64,000 bases of DNA from Pseudomonas sp. H9 (GCF_004353925.1 NZ_SMOK01000024.1:124001-188000), one strand, 5' to 3'. Shown: positions 51,089 through 60,042, counted from the stretch's first letter. The notes: a model not told the origin generated them from the sequence alone. Program-made: numbers and translations.

Positions 51089-52318
51089 ATGTTGAAAAGC
51101 AACGGCGAACGCCTGTGGGCGAGCCTGATGGCCATGGCCGAAATCGGTGCGACGGCGCGTGGTGGCAGTTGCCGCCTGGCCCTGAGTGATGAAGACAAGG
51201 CCGGACGTGAACTGTTTGCGCACTGGTGCCGTGAGGCGGGTATGAGCCTGAGCGTTGACCCTATTGGCAATCTTTTTGCCCGTCGCCCCGGTACCGACCC
51301 GCAGGCCGCCCCGGTAATGATTGGCAGCCACCTCGATACCCAGCCTGAAGGTGGACGCTTCGATGGTGTGTACGGCGTGTTGGCCGGGTTGGAGGTTGTG
51401 CGCCGTCTCAACGAGCTGCAGATCCAGACCCGCAAACCGGTGGAAGTGGCGGTGTGGACCAACGAAGAGGGCGCGCGTTTCACCCCGGCGATGTTCGGCT
51501 CGGCGGTGTTCACCGGCACGATGAAGCTGGAGGATGCTTTGGCCGTGCGCGATGCCGACGGCGTCAGTGTCGCCGAGGCCTTGCAGGGCACCGGTTACGC
51601 GGGTACGCGGCCTTTGGGCGGCGCGGTGGATGCCTATTTCGAAGCACACATCGAGCAGGGCCCGATCCTTGAAGACAACGCCAAGAGCATCGGCGTGGTC
51701 AGCGGTGGCCAAGCCATTCGTTGGCTCGACGTGCAGGTCGAAGGCATGGCCGCCCATGCCGGTACCACGCCGATGCCGCTGCGCAAAGACGCGCTGTATG
51801 GCGCCGCACCGATGATTCAGGCAATTGAACAACTGGCCAGTGAATTTGCTCCCCAGGGCCTGACCACAGTCGGCGAACTGACCATCAGCAAGTCGTCGCG
51901 CAATACCATTCCCGGGCGTGTGCAGTTCACTGTCGATTTGCGTCATCACAGCGACAACGCCATTGCCGACATGGAGCAACAGGTCAACAGCCGCCTGCAG
52001 GCGATTGCCGCTCAGCGCGGTCTGAAACTCAGCATAAGCCGCCACTGGGTCAGCCCGGCGACGCCGTTCGATGCCGAGTGTGTGGCGGCCGTGCAAGCGG
52101 CAGTCGATGGCCTGGGCTACAGTCAGCAATCGATTGTCAGTGGCGCTGGCCACGACGCTATCTTGTTGGCGCGCTACTGCCCGACAGCGATGGTGTTCAT
52201 TCCCTGCGTGGGCGGCTTGAGCCACAACGAAGCCGAAGATGTGTTACCAGAACACGTCAGCCAAGGCGCCGATGTGTTGCTCAACGCTGTATTGGCCCGT
52301 GCTGGCCGTGTCGACTAA
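51089..52318 (+). CDS. M20-family Zn amidase (N-carbamoyl amino acid hydrolase / HyuC-AllC type)
   Basis: 409 residues from ATG 51089 (MLKSNGERLWASLMAMAEIGATARGG), with GGAG upstream. Metal-site motifs of the hydantoinase/carbamoylase branch are present: MIGSHLDTQPEGGRFDGVYGVLAGLEVV near 80-105, AVWTNEEGARFTPAMFGS near 125, EAHIEQGPILE near 190, GMAAHAGTTPMPLRKDAL near 220, and GAGHDAILLARYCPTAMVFIPCVGGLSHNEAE near 350. Family members cleave N-carbamoyl-amino acids, beta-ureidopropionate or allantoate derivatives. Middle gene of the transporter-amidase-amidohydrolase operon. Confidence 0.92.
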   Translation: MLKSNGERLWASLMAMAEIGATARGGSCRLALSDEDKAGRELFAHWCREAGMSLSVDPIGNLFARRPGTDPQAAPVMIGSHLDTQPEGGRFDGVYGVLAGLEVVRRLNELQIQTRKPVEVAVWTNEEGARFTPAMFGSAVFTGTMKLEDALAVRDADGVSVAEALQGTGYAGTRPLGGAVDAYFEAHIEQGPILEDNAKSIGVVSGGQAIRWLDVQVEGMAAHAGTTPMPLRKDALYGAAPMIQAIEQLASEFAPQGLTTVGELTISKSSRNTIPGRVQFTVDLRHHSDNAIADMEQQVNSRLQAIAAQRGLKLSISRHWVSPATPFDAECVAAVQAAVDGLGYSQQSIVSGAGHDAILLARYCPTAMVFIPCVGGLSHNEAEDVLPEHVSQGADVLLNAVLARAGRVD

Positions 52319-52328
52319 GGAGAAGCGC

Positions 52329-53354
52329 ATGCGTTGTTACTTCCACCCCGAGCAGCTCCTGCATCATCCCCGCAGCTACTACTCGCGTGGCCAGATGCGC
52401 ATACCACAGGAAGTGCCCGAGCGTGCCCAGCACCTGTTGCAAGCCGCGCGCAACCTCGGTTTCGACATCATCCAACCGGCCGATGCCGGCCTGCAGCCGC
52501 TGCTGGCGGTGCACGGTAGCGCCTACCTGAGATTTCTGGAGGAGGCGCACCCGCGCTGGGAAGAGATCCCCGAGGACTGGGGCGACGAGGTGATGTCGAA
52601 CATCTTCGTGCGTGAACCTAACACCCTGCGTGGTGTACTGGCCCAGGCGGCCCGTTACCTGGCCGATGGCAGTTGCCCGGTCGGCGCACAGACCTGGCGC
52701 TCGGCTTATTGGTCGGCACAAAGCGCGGTCGCGGGCGCCAAGGCGCTGCTCGACGGTGAGCCCGCGGCCTATGCCCTCTGCCGCCCGCCGGGGCACCACG
52801 CCCGCGCGGAAGCGGCAGGTGGCTTCTGCTACCTGAACAACGCGGCAATTGCCGCCCAGGTGCTGCGCGAGCGCTTCGGCCGCGTGGCCGTGCTCGACAC
52901 CGACATGCACCATGGCCAGGGCATTCAGGAAATCTTCTACCAACGCGACGATGTGCTGTACGTCTCGGTGCACGGCGACCCGACTAACTTCTACCCGGCG
53001 GTCGCGGGCTTTGCCGAAGAGCGTGGCGAGGGCGCCGGGGAGGGTTACAACCTGAACCTGCCCATGCCTCACGGCGCCAGTGAAGCAGACTTCCTCGAGC
53101 AACTGGACGTGGCGCTGGCAGCGGTGCGCGGCTTTGGCGCCGAGGTACTGGTGTTGTCGTTGGGCTTTGATATCTACGAACTGGACCCGCAAAGCAAAGT
53201 TGCGGTGACTCGCGAAGGCTTTGCTGCCTTGGGTGAGCGTATTCGCGGTCTAGGTATGCCGTGCCTGATCGTTCAGGAAGGCGGGTATCACCTGGAGAGC
53301 CTTGAGGACAACGCCCAAGCCTTCTTTGCCAACAAACAAGACTGGCACCTATAA
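52329..53354 (+). CDS. acetylpolyamine amidohydrolase (histone deacetylase family)
   Basis: 341 residues from ATG 52329, with AAGGAGAAGC upstream. The HDAC-fold active site is visible: LCRPPGHHARAEAAGGFCYLNNAAIAA near 140-165 (tandem His), VLDTDMHHGQGIQEIFY near 180 (Zn-ligand Asp and His), and LVLSLGFDIYELDP near 265 (Zn-ligand Asp). The MRIPQEVPERAQHLL start is that of the Pseudomonas AphA/AphB type. The enzyme removes acetyl groups from N-acetylputrescine or N-acetylcadaverine. Third gene of the operon with MHS carrier and carbamoylase; REP follows. Confidence 0.92.
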   Translation: MRCYFHPEQLLHHPRSYYSRGQMRIPQEVPERAQHLLQAARNLGFDIIQPADAGLQPLLAVHGSAYLRFLEEAHPRWEEIPEDWGDEVMSNIFVREPNTLRGVLAQAARYLADGSCPVGAQTWRSAYWSAQSAVAGAKALLDGEPAAYALCRPPGHHARAEAAGGFCYLNNAAIAAQVLRERFGRVAVLDTDMHHGQGIQEIFYQRDDVLYVSVHGDPTNFYPAVAGFAEERGEGAGEGYNLNLPMPHGASEADFLEQLDVALAAVRGFGAEVLVLSLGFDIYELDPQSKVAVTREGFAALGERIRGLGMPCLIVQEGGYHLESLEDNAQAFFANKQDWHL

Positions 53355-53360
53355 CCGACG

Positions 53361-53452
53361 CTGTAGGAGCGGGCTTGCCCCGCGATTGCGATCTGTCAGT
53401 GCCATCGCATCGCGGGGCAAGCCCGCTCCCACAGCAAGCCCGCTCCCACAGG
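53361..53452. repeat. compound REP array
   Basis: CTGTAGGAGCGGGCTTGCCC plus CGCGATTGCG, its inverted partner, then an extra half-copy CAGCAAGCCCGCTCCCACAG, between the convergent amidohydrolase (53354) and diguanylate cyclase (53463). Confidence 0.92.
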
Positions 53453-53462
53453 AAGACAAGCA

Positions 53463-55172
53463 TTAATCGCGGTTGATCACCTGGTTGCGGCCACCTTTTT
53501 TCGCCGCATACAAACGTCGGTCGGCAGTGGCGACCAGATCTTCCAGGCCTTGGCAGTTGTCGCCGCGCAGTTCCGCCACGCCAATGGATACGGTCAGGCG
53601 AATCTCCAGCGACGGCGCACCAGCAAGCAAGGTGCTGGCTTCAGGCACGCACACCGATTGAGCGGTCGCAGTGCGCAAGCGCTCAGCCACAAGGGTGGCG
53701 TCGGCCAGGGTGGTGTCCGGCATCAGCACGCAGAACTCTTCACCGCCATAGCGCACCACCAGGTCCTGGGGGCGAACCAGTGCGCGGCATAGGGTGGCAA
53801 GGTGTTTGATCACTTCGTCGCCAGCGCTGTGCCCCCAGGTGTCGTTGATGTTTTTGAAACGGTCGATGTCGAGCATCCACAAGGCCACCGGCTGATCGTC
53901 GCGCAGGCGCTGCAGCAACCCGCCGAAGTCCGACTGCAGGCGGCGGCGGTTGGCCAGTTGGGTGAGGCCGTCGACCAGACCCATTTCCCGCAGTTGGCGG
54001 TTCAAGCGCAATTGGCCTTTGAACAGGCGATCGACAATGTACAGGGTCAATATCATCAACAAGGCCAACAGCAACCATACACCGTAAAACAGGATGTCGA
54101 TTTGCCTGTTCACCGCAGCTCGCAAGTCGGTAGCGCTGATGTAGTTGGTCAGCATCAGGTCAATGCCTTGCAGTTCGCGGAACTGCAGGTAGCCGTTTTC
54201 GAGCTTGATCGTGCCGTGGTCACGCTGGAACAGCATGGGCAGCGATAAGCGTGGGTTAGCGTCTGGCAAGCTTGAAAGCCAGCTGCCTTCGGGGGACTTG
54301 AACACTTGGTCGCTGGAGGCGACCAGGTTGCCTTCATTGTCGATCAGTGCATGTTGCTCGTCGTTCCCAGTGGTCTGGTACAGGTAGCTTTGCAATTTGG
54401 TTTGCGGCACGTCGTAGATCAGTGCACCACGCATGACCGCATTGAGGTACACCGGTGTGCTCAGCAACACGTGCGGCATCGTGCCCAGATTAGTGCCGGG
54501 CATCGGGTAAAAGGCGATGTCGAGGTCTTCGGCATTGGCACGGTTCAGGCTCATCAACGGTGAGCTGGCAAATTTGCGCAGGATCGGCTCCAGTTGCTCG
54601 TCGCGCAGTGCCGGGTAGGCGACGACGATGCCAGAGTTGGCGAGGAACATGATCCGCGCCAGATTGGGTTCGCCCTGAAACTGCGCGGGCAGTACCTGGC
54701 TCATGACCCGTGACAGGTGCAAGTCTTCTTCCAGTTGCTGAGGATCACGACTCAGGCCGTGGATGTCAGCCACCGCAGCATCGCTGATGGCCAGCACCGG
54801 CGCATCGGACTTGGGCACTGTCAGCCCCCACAGCGGCTGCTGGCGGTTACGCAGTGCCGAGAGCACAGCTTCGTGGCCGCGCATGGCGGGCTGCACGTGT
54901 GCTTCGATCAACAGGCGTTCGGCGATGTGACGCAAAAATTGCAGCTGGCTCTTGCCGCTGAACACCACCGTCTCGATGGCCAGCGCTTGCAGTTGCAGAT
55001 TGTGTTCGCGGATTTCCAGTTCATGCTGTTGCAACTGGTAGTACTGGCGCCCGGCAAGCACCAGGCTGATGGCGAAGGCGATCAGAAAACACAGGACCAC
55101 CATGCGCCGTGGGCGCGCGCAGGCCTGGGGCAGAAAGCGTCGGGGCTTTGGTGTGGCAGGCGGTTGCGACAT
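53463..55172 (-). CDS. diguanylate cyclase with periplasmic sensor domain
   Basis: 569 residues from ATG 55172 (a TTG just upstream is not needed). Helix 1 (MVVLCFLIAFAISLVLAG, about 24-41), an extracytoplasmic sensor of about 310 residues, helix 2 (FYGVWLLLALLMILTLYIVD, about 364-384), then a GGDEF domain: DGLTQLANRRRL, MLDIDRFKNINDTWGHSAGDEVIKHL (metal Asp), and the active-site YGGEEFCVL near 476 (GGEEF is catalytically competent). No RxxD inhibitory site is obvious ahead of it. It should make c-di-GMP in response to an unknown external signal. Monocistronic. Confidence 0.92.
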   Translation of the reverse strand: MSQPPATPKPRRFLPQACARPRRMVVLCFLIAFAISLVLAGRQYYQLQQHELEIREHNLQLQALAIETVVFSGKSQLQFLRHIAERLLIEAHVQPAMRGHEAVLSALRNRQQPLWGLTVPKSDAPVLAISDAAVADIHGLSRDPQQLEEDLHLSRVMSQVLPAQFQGEPNLARIMFLANSGIVVAYPALRDEQLEPILRKFASSPLMSLNRANAEDLDIAFYPMPGTNLGTMPHVLLSTPVYLNAVMRGALIYDVPQTKLQSYLYQTTGNDEQHALIDNEGNLVASSDQVFKSPEGSWLSSLPDANPRLSLPMLFQRDHGTIKLENGYLQFRELQGIDLMLTNYISATDLRAAVNRQIDILFYGVWLLLALLMILTLYIVDRLFKGQLRLNRQLREMGLVDGLTQLANRRRLQSDFGGLLQRLRDDQPVALWMLDIDRFKNINDTWGHSAGDEVIKHLATLCRALVRPQDLVVRYGGEEFCVLMPDTTLADATLVAERLRTATAQSVCVPEASTLLAGAPSLEIRLTVSIGVAELRGDNCQGLEDLVATADRRLYAAKKGGRNQVINRD

Positions 55173-55240
55173 CAAGACGTTCCACGGGCAAATGAGCCGT
55201 GATTATAGATCCTGTTGGCGCAGTTGAATGATGGACGGAG

Positions 55241-55268
55241 CGTGCTGTGGCGGTGCGGCAACAGCACG
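55241..55268. terminator. hairpin after the pch operon
   Basis: CGTGCTGT (55241-55248) pairs with ACAGCACG (55261-55268) around a 12-nt GC-rich loop, just downstream of the cytochrome c gene on the minus strand. There is no T tract, so it may be a Rho-assisted end or processing site. Confidence 0.5.
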
Positions 55269-55276
55269 CCAACCAA

Positions 55277-55648
55277 TTACTTGAGGGTCTTCAGGTACGC
55301 AATCAAATTACGGCGTGCCTGAGCATCGGCCTGGCCGGGGAACATCATCATGTTGCCCGGCACCACCGTGGCAGGGCCCGCCAGCCAGCGATCGAGGCTG
55401 GCGTCATCCCAACGCAGTTGGCTGCCTTTGAGCGCCGCCGAATAGTTAAAGCCCGCTGCCTGGGCACTGGCGTTTCCGGCAACGCCGTGCAAGCTGGGGC
55501 CCATCAGGTGTTTGCCAGCCTCGGTGCTGTGGCAAAAGCCACACTGGCCATTGAACAGGGCTTTGCCCTGAGTGGCGTCACCTTCGGCAAGGCACAACGG
55601 GGCAGCCAGCAACAGGGCGCAGGCAGTGAGCAGGTGTTTGTTAATCAT
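55277..55648 (-). CDS. periplasmic class I cytochrome c, possible electron acceptor
   Basis: 123 residues from ATG 55648 with AGGAACACCA upstream. Sec signal MINKHLLTACALLLAAPLCLA; one heme-binding site CGFCH near residue 41 and the distal ligand region GPATVVPGNMMMFPG (Met) near 97, followed by ADAQARRNLIAYLKTLK. This is the usual small cytochrome c550/c2 pattern. Last gene of the pch operon, 59 bp after pchF. It is not part of the classical four-gene pchACXF set; by position it could take electrons from the PchC heme and pass them to an oxidase. Confidence 0.88.
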   Translation of the reverse strand: MINKHLLTACALLLAAPLCLAEGDATQGKALFNGQCGFCHSTEAGKHLMGPSLHGVAGNASAQAAGFNYSAALKGSQLRWDDASLDRWLAGPATVVPGNMMMFPGQADAQARRNLIAYLKTLK

Positions 55649-55706
55649 TGGTGTTCCTGTCAACGAAAGGTACCCGCCAGGTGCGCCCTGGCGGGGGAGA
55701 GCAGTG

Positions 55707-57275
55707 TTAGAACGGGTTGTTCAGGTCGATCCCGGACTTGCCTGGGGCGAGGATGTTGTTCGGGTCCAGCGCGCGTTTGATCGCGTGCTCAACCTTGCGT
55801 TTGACTGGGCCGTAACTCTGCGCAACGCGCTCCTGAAAGGCGGTGTTGACGCGGTACACGGCGTAGCCATTTTGCTCGAACACATCCAGCAGTTCGGCGA
55901 AGCAGGCATTGGCGCGTTGGGTTTCTTCCGGGTTGCTGCGGTCGTACAGCACGTCGATGACATGGTGCATGTCACGCCAACCGACGATGAACTCGCCGAC
56001 GTAGTCCAGGCCATGCTTGTTGAGGATCTTTTTCGCCAGCGCCTGCTGCTTGTCGCACTCGCTGCCGCGCGCCTGGCTGACTGGCGCGAACCACATCGAA
56101 CCACCACCACCACGCCAGTTGTACAGACCGAACTCTTGCAGGTTAGGCACGCCCGACATCAGTTGTGCGCGGTACTTGAACGGCTGGGTTTCGCCAGCTT
56201 CTTCCTGGGTGACGATACGGCCTTTGCCCAGTTGCTTGAGTGCGCCGGTGACGATCTTCCAGTTCACATCGACCTGTTCCTGGGTGCCATAAAGGGCGGC
56301 GTACACGTTCCAGGCGCCGAGGTTTTTGTCTTTCTGGATTTGCTTGAGAATCGCGTCGGGCGTGGCGCCCGGCTCGGTGGTGTAATCGCTGCGGCGGGTA
56401 TTGCAGGTCGAGGCCTCCCACAGCACACCGGCGATTACCACCGAGTTGGGGATGATCTGAGCAATACGCAGCGGACGGATGAATTCGACAATTTCGGCGA
56501 TGTCGGACTGATTCTCGAACTTGATTTCAAACGGCTTGAACACTGGTGGCTTTGGCATCAGCCAGAAGCCCATCTTGGTGCAAATGCCATAGTTGGCCTG
56601 GGTGAACATACCGTCCAGGGTCGGGCCATAGCCCCACTTGAACACCTGCCAGGCGTTGTCGCCTTTGACCCCGCCCATGCCGGTGCGGTACACGTCGCCA
56701 TTGGCCAGCACCACTTCCATCCCGCACTGCATGAGGAAGTGTTCGCCGTACGGGGTGTAACCAACGCCACGGTCCATGGTGTTGCCCAGCGGCCCGGCAA
56801 TCGCCGAAGGCGCCGAGAACGACAGCATCAGTGGCAGATTGTGCTCCTGGATGTAGTCGTAGAGCTGTTGGTAGGTCACCCCTGGCTCGACCAGCGCGGT
56901 GCACAGCTCAGGGTCGACGTGCAGGATCTTGTTCATCTTCTTCAGGTCGAGAATCACCTGGCCGCGCTGGCCCGGTGCCGCCGAGCCGTAGCCAAAGTTA
57001 CGCCCGGTGGAGATGGTCCAGATCGGGATCTTGAACTGGTTGCAGATCTTCACCACGCCTTGTACTTGCTCCACGGTGGTCGCGGTGACCGCAGCGGCAG
57101 GGGCATGTTCGGCGTTGTCCACGGCCATCATGATTTTGTTGTAGGGAATCAGCTGGTCATCTTTGACCAGCACATTGTCCTCACCCAGCAGGGCACGGAA
57201 CTGGGAAAGGGCCTGCTCGAAGTGGGCCGCATCGACGCCGCGAGGCAGCAGGGGGGTGGCGGTTGCTTGGCTCAT
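55707..57275 (-). CDS. pchF: 4-cresol dehydrogenase (hydroxylating) flavoprotein subunit
   Basis: 522-residue VAO-family flavoprotein. The PP-loop FAD domain has IPIWTISTGRNFGYGSAAPGQRG near residues 83-105. Tyr385 in EFGLYNWRGGGG corresponds to the Tyr that binds FAD covalently in p-cresol methylhydroxylase (vanillyl-alcohol oxidase uses His there). The C-terminus RALDPNNILAPGKSGIDL is family-typical. It oxidises the para-alkyl side chain of 4-cresol or a similar 4-alkylphenol to a quinone methide that water converts to the alcohol and aldehyde. No signal peptide is visible although the enzyme class is periplasmic. Close relatives act on eugenol, so the substrate is not certain. Confidence 0.92.
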   Translation of the reverse strand: MSQATATPLLPRGVDAAHFEQALSQFRALLGEDNVLVKDDQLIPYNKIMMAVDNAEHAPAAAVTATTVEQVQGVVKICNQFKIPIWTISTGRNFGYGSAAPGQRGQVILDLKKMNKILHVDPELCTALVEPGVTYQQLYDYIQEHNLPLMLSFSAPSAIAGPLGNTMDRGVGYTPYGEHFLMQCGMEVVLANGDVYRTGMGGVKGDNAWQVFKWGYGPTLDGMFTQANYGICTKMGFWLMPKPPVFKPFEIKFENQSDIAEIVEFIRPLRIAQIIPNSVVIAGVLWEASTCNTRRSDYTTEPGATPDAILKQIQKDKNLGAWNVYAALYGTQEQVDVNWKIVTGALKQLGKGRIVTQEEAGETQPFKYRAQLMSGVPNLQEFGLYNWRGGGGSMWFAPVSQARGSECDKQQALAKKILNKHGLDYVGEFIVGWRDMHHVIDVLYDRSNPEETQRANACFAELLDVFEQNGYAVYRVNTAFQERVAQSYGPVKRKVEHAIKRALDPNNILAPGKSGIDLNNPF

Positions 57276-57286
57276 GTTGGAATCCT

Positions 57287-57979
57287 TCAGACGTGGATCG
57301 AGAACGACACGTAAGTGCCGGTCAATGCCGAGGGGCGGCTGGCAATCAGCGGCGCCTGGCCGGTGTCAGTGCTGCCGAGAACGGCCAGGGCGTAACCGAG
57401 GGTGGCGGCCCATTGGTCCCCACTCTGGCTGCGATTGGCGGCGCTCAACTGCAAGGCCGGTGCGAGGCTGTGCAAGCGCTGCTCATGCAGTTCGAAGCCA
57501 TGACCACAGCGGTTGAGCTGCTGCCCCAGCTGCAAGGCGCAGCCGTGGCTGGCCTGGGCACTGAGCAGGCGATGGCGTGAGTGCCCGGCGCTGGCGCTGT
57601 GCTGGCCGAGCCACTGCACGCGCGCGCCGGCGCTGCGTGCCAGGTCGACGATCAGCGCGGCGCTGGCATCGTCGACCAGGCCGATCAGACGCTGGGACTG
57701 GCCGCTGGCCAGGCGTTGTTGCAGGTCTTGCAGCATGGCCAGATCCAGGCCTGTTGCTATGACCTGCACCTGAGGCGCAGCTGGGCTCGCCCGCAGGCCC
57801 TGGACGAAGGCGCTGACGGCCACCGGCGCACTGACAATCGCCAGGCTCGCAGCCTGTGGCTGCGCCGATGGGCCCAGCACGCTGTTGGCCAAGCTCAGGC
57901 TGGAGCTGCCCAGGGCAGCACCGGCCAGGCCGCCCAAGGCCATGCCCTTGAGCAGTGAACGACGTTCGACATTCATCAT
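57287..57979 (-). CDS. pchX: PchX-like Tat-exported protein of unknown function
   Basis: 230 residues from ATG 57979; the longer frame to 58252 is antisense-type noise over pchC. A twin-arginine signal (NVERRSLLKGMALGGLAGAALG, RR at residues 6-7) is followed by an Ala/Ser/Leu-rich domain with no cofactor motif that I recognise (IVSAPVAVSAFVQGLRASP, GLDLAMLQDLQQRLASGQSQRLIGLVDDASAALIVDLARSAGA). The position between pchC and pchF matches the unassigned pchX gene of P. putida 4-cresol operons. The lack of a signal in PchF and presence of a Tat signal here suggest PchX could carry folded, flavinylated PchF through the Tat channel. That is a hypothesis. Confidence 0.8.
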   Translation of the reverse strand: MMNVERRSLLKGMALGGLAGAALGSSSLSLANSVLGPSAQPQAASLAIVSAPVAVSAFVQGLRASPAAPQVQVIATGLDLAMLQDLQQRLASGQSQRLIGLVDDASAALIVDLARSAGARVQWLGQHSASAGHSRHRLLSAQASHGCALQLGQQLNRCGHGFELHEQRLHSLAPALQLSAANRSQSGDQWAATLGYALAVLGSTDTGQAPLIASRPSALTGTYVSFSIHV

Positions 57980-57989
57980 CACTAAGCCC

Positions 57990-58325
57990 TCACGGTTTGG
58001 CCGCTGGCGCAGGCGCTTTGGAGATGTACTCGGCGACTTGCTGCAAGGCGTTGTCATCGATGAACGAAGCTGGGAAGGCCGGCATCGCGCGAAAGCCGTT
58101 GCGCACAATGGCGCTGATGTACGCAGGCGGCAGTTGGCGGCCAGTGATCTGCGGGCCGACCTGGCCTTCATGGCAGTGACCGCAGACTTTGGCATAGACA
58201 TTTTCGCCGCCTTTCCACACACCATCGCCATCGGCGGCGGCAGTGCCGGCAAGCAGAATCAACGGTAGGGCAAGGCAGCTGGTGATGGTCCGTCGCACAG
58301 CCTGTGAGGTGGGCAGTTGGGACAT
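57990..58325 (-). CDS. pchC: 4-cresol dehydrogenase cytochrome c subunit
   Basis: 111 residues from ATG 58325 with AAGGAGTCCGCA upstream. Sec signal (LALPLILLAGTAAAD), heme motif CGHCH near residue 50, and the VRNGFRAMPAFPASFIDD block near 75 that supplies the Met ligand and is shared with the PchC subunit. It accepts electrons from the PchF flavin in the alpha2beta2 flavocytochrome of the periplasm. It lies between pchA and pchX in one operon. Confidence 0.92.
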   Translation of the reverse strand: MSQLPTSQAVRRTITSCLALPLILLAGTAAADGDGVWKGGENVYAKVCGHCHEGQVGPQITGRQLPPAYISAIVRNGFRAMPAFPASFIDDNALQQVAEYISKAPAPAAKP

Positions 58326-58363
58326 TGCGGACTCCTTATTGTTATCGGATGTAGGCGTAGCAA

Positions 58364-59839
58364 TCAGAACGGGTAGTGACGCGGTTGGTGTTGAACGGTG
58401 ATCCAGTGATCGGTGGTGAACTCTTCGATGGCCCAATCGCCATTGAAGCGACCCAGCCCCGAGTTTTTCTCGCCGCCGAACGGCGCGTTGGGTTCGTCGT
58501 TGACCGGGATGTCGTTGATGTGAGTCATGCCGGCCTGCAGGCGTTGAGCGAATTGCACGCCACGTTCCAGGCTGGCAGTGAACACGGCGCTGGACAGCCC
58601 ATACTCGCTGCGGTTGGCCAGCTCCAGCGCATGCTCGGCATCGCGTGCAGCTTGAATGCCCACCAATGGGCCGAAAATTTCTTCATGGGCGATGTCCATG
58701 TTGGCGCTGACGTTGCCGAACACATGCGGTGGCAGCACGTTGCCCTGAGCCTCGCCACCGAGCAGCAACTGGGCGCCTTCGGTATGAGCGGTGGCGATCT
58801 TCTCTTGCAGGCCGGCCAGCTGGCGGGCGTTGATCACCGGGCCGATCACCGTCTCAGGCAGGCTTGGGTCACCGTAGGGCAGAGCTTTGACACGCTCGAC
58901 AAAGCGCTGGGTGAAGGCGTCGACCAGCGGCTGTTCGACGATGATGCGGTTGACCGCCATGCAGATCTGGCCCTGGTGCAGGAACTTGCCGACCACGGCG
59001 GCATTCACGGCCTGTTCCAGGTCGGCATCGGCCAGCACCACGAACGGGCTGTTTCCGCCCAGTTCCAGTGCCAAGTGCTTGAGGTGTTCGCCACCGCTGG
59101 CGATACGGCCAATGTTGCGACCGACCTGGGTTGAGCCGGTGAACGAAATGAACGCAGGCACCGGGTGTTCGACAAAGGCGTCGCCGATCTCGGCACCGGC
59201 TCCGACCACCACGCTCAGCGCGCCTGCGGGCAGGCCGGCTTCTTCGAAGATCCGTGCCAGCAGCAGGCCGCCACTGACCGGGGTGTCGCTGGCCGGTTTG
59301 ACCACTACGGTATTGCCCAGCGCCAAGGCCGGCGCCAGGGAGCGAGCGGTCAGGTGCAGGGGGAAGTTCCACGGGCTGATCACCCCGATCACCCCCAGTG
59401 GCTTGCGGTACACGCGGCTTTCTTTACCGGGAATGTTGGAGCTGACGATACGCCCGTGCACACGGCTGGGCAGGCTCGCCGACTCCAGGGTGATGGCGCG
59501 GGCGGCGCCCCATTCGATCTGGGCCTTGATCCGTGTGCTGCCGGATTCGCGGATGATCCAGTCGATGATCTCTTCACGGCGTTCATCGAAAATGCGCACC
59601 GCCTGGAGCATTACCTGGCTGCGTGCGGCGGGTGATTGTGCTGCCCAGTCAGGCTGAACCAGGCGGGCACTGCGGTAGGCGGCATCGAGGTCGTCACGGT
59701 TGGCCAGGGGGATTTCCAGCAACTGCTGCTGGTTGTACGGATCGAGCACGGTCAGCGAGCGCTCAGCGCTACCAACACGCCATTGTCCGGCCAACGGCTG
59801 CAGGTGAAGATTTTGATAGGCAGGGCGGGTAGGGGTCAT
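58364..59839 (-). CDS. pchA: aromatic aldehyde dehydrogenase (4-hydroxybenzaldehyde/vanillin type)
   Basis: 491 residues from ATG 59839, with GAGAGAAGC upstream; the extension to 59890 is not needed. Catalytic Cys in FLHQGQICMAVNRI near residue 291 and Glu in LALELGGNSPFVVL near 257. The ICMAVNR context and ASLPSRVHGRIVSSNIPGKESRVYRKPLGVIGVISPWNFPLHL are typical of benzaldehyde- or vanillin-oxidising ALDHs. First gene of the pch operon. It converts the 4-hydroxybenzaldehyde (or ring-substituted analogue) released by PchCF to the acid. Confidence 0.9.
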   Translation of the reverse strand: MTPTRPAYQNLHLQPLAGQWRVGSAERSLTVLDPYNQQQLLEIPLANRDDLDAAYRSARLVQPDWAAQSPAARSQVMLQAVRIFDERREEIIDWIIRESGSTRIKAQIEWGAARAITLESASLPSRVHGRIVSSNIPGKESRVYRKPLGVIGVISPWNFPLHLTARSLAPALALGNTVVVKPASDTPVSGGLLLARIFEEAGLPAGALSVVVGAGAEIGDAFVEHPVPAFISFTGSTQVGRNIGRIASGGEHLKHLALELGGNSPFVVLADADLEQAVNAAVVGKFLHQGQICMAVNRIIVEQPLVDAFTQRFVERVKALPYGDPSLPETVIGPVINARQLAGLQEKIATAHTEGAQLLLGGEAQGNVLPPHVFGNVSANMDIAHEEIFGPLVGIQAARDAEHALELANRSEYGLSSAVFTASLERGVQFAQRLQAGMTHINDIPVNDEPNAPFGGEKNSGLGRFNGDWAIEEFTTDHWITVQHQPRHYPF

Positions 59840-59885
59840 CAGCTTCTCTCTTGTTGTGTCGAAAGGAATTCGATGAACAGCCCAT

Positions 59886-59901
59886 AACAACTATCGTGCC
59901 A
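59886..59901 (-). promoter_or_regulatory. sigma-54-like promoter of pchA
   Basis: On the minus strand TGGCACG-ATAG-TTGTT (-24 block perfect; -12 block has GT where GC is usual), at the right distance (about 47 bp) from the pchA ATG and opposite a sigma-54 activator gene. Confidence 0.6.
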
Positions 59902-60042
59902 TGTCGTTGCGTCCGCTAAAAACTCAATAAAAACAATGAGTTGAAAATATTTTTGTAAATTTTGACGTAGCGCCCAAGTCGCCGGTGCGGATTTTTATGC
60001 AGAGAAGTCGCCGATTGCAGAAAGCTCGACGCTGGGTGAATC

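Noticed and set aside
55572..57314. 580-residue open frame opposite pchF
   Set aside because: Shadow frame; its His/Gly/Val-rich composition mirrors the coding strand and no family pattern is visible.
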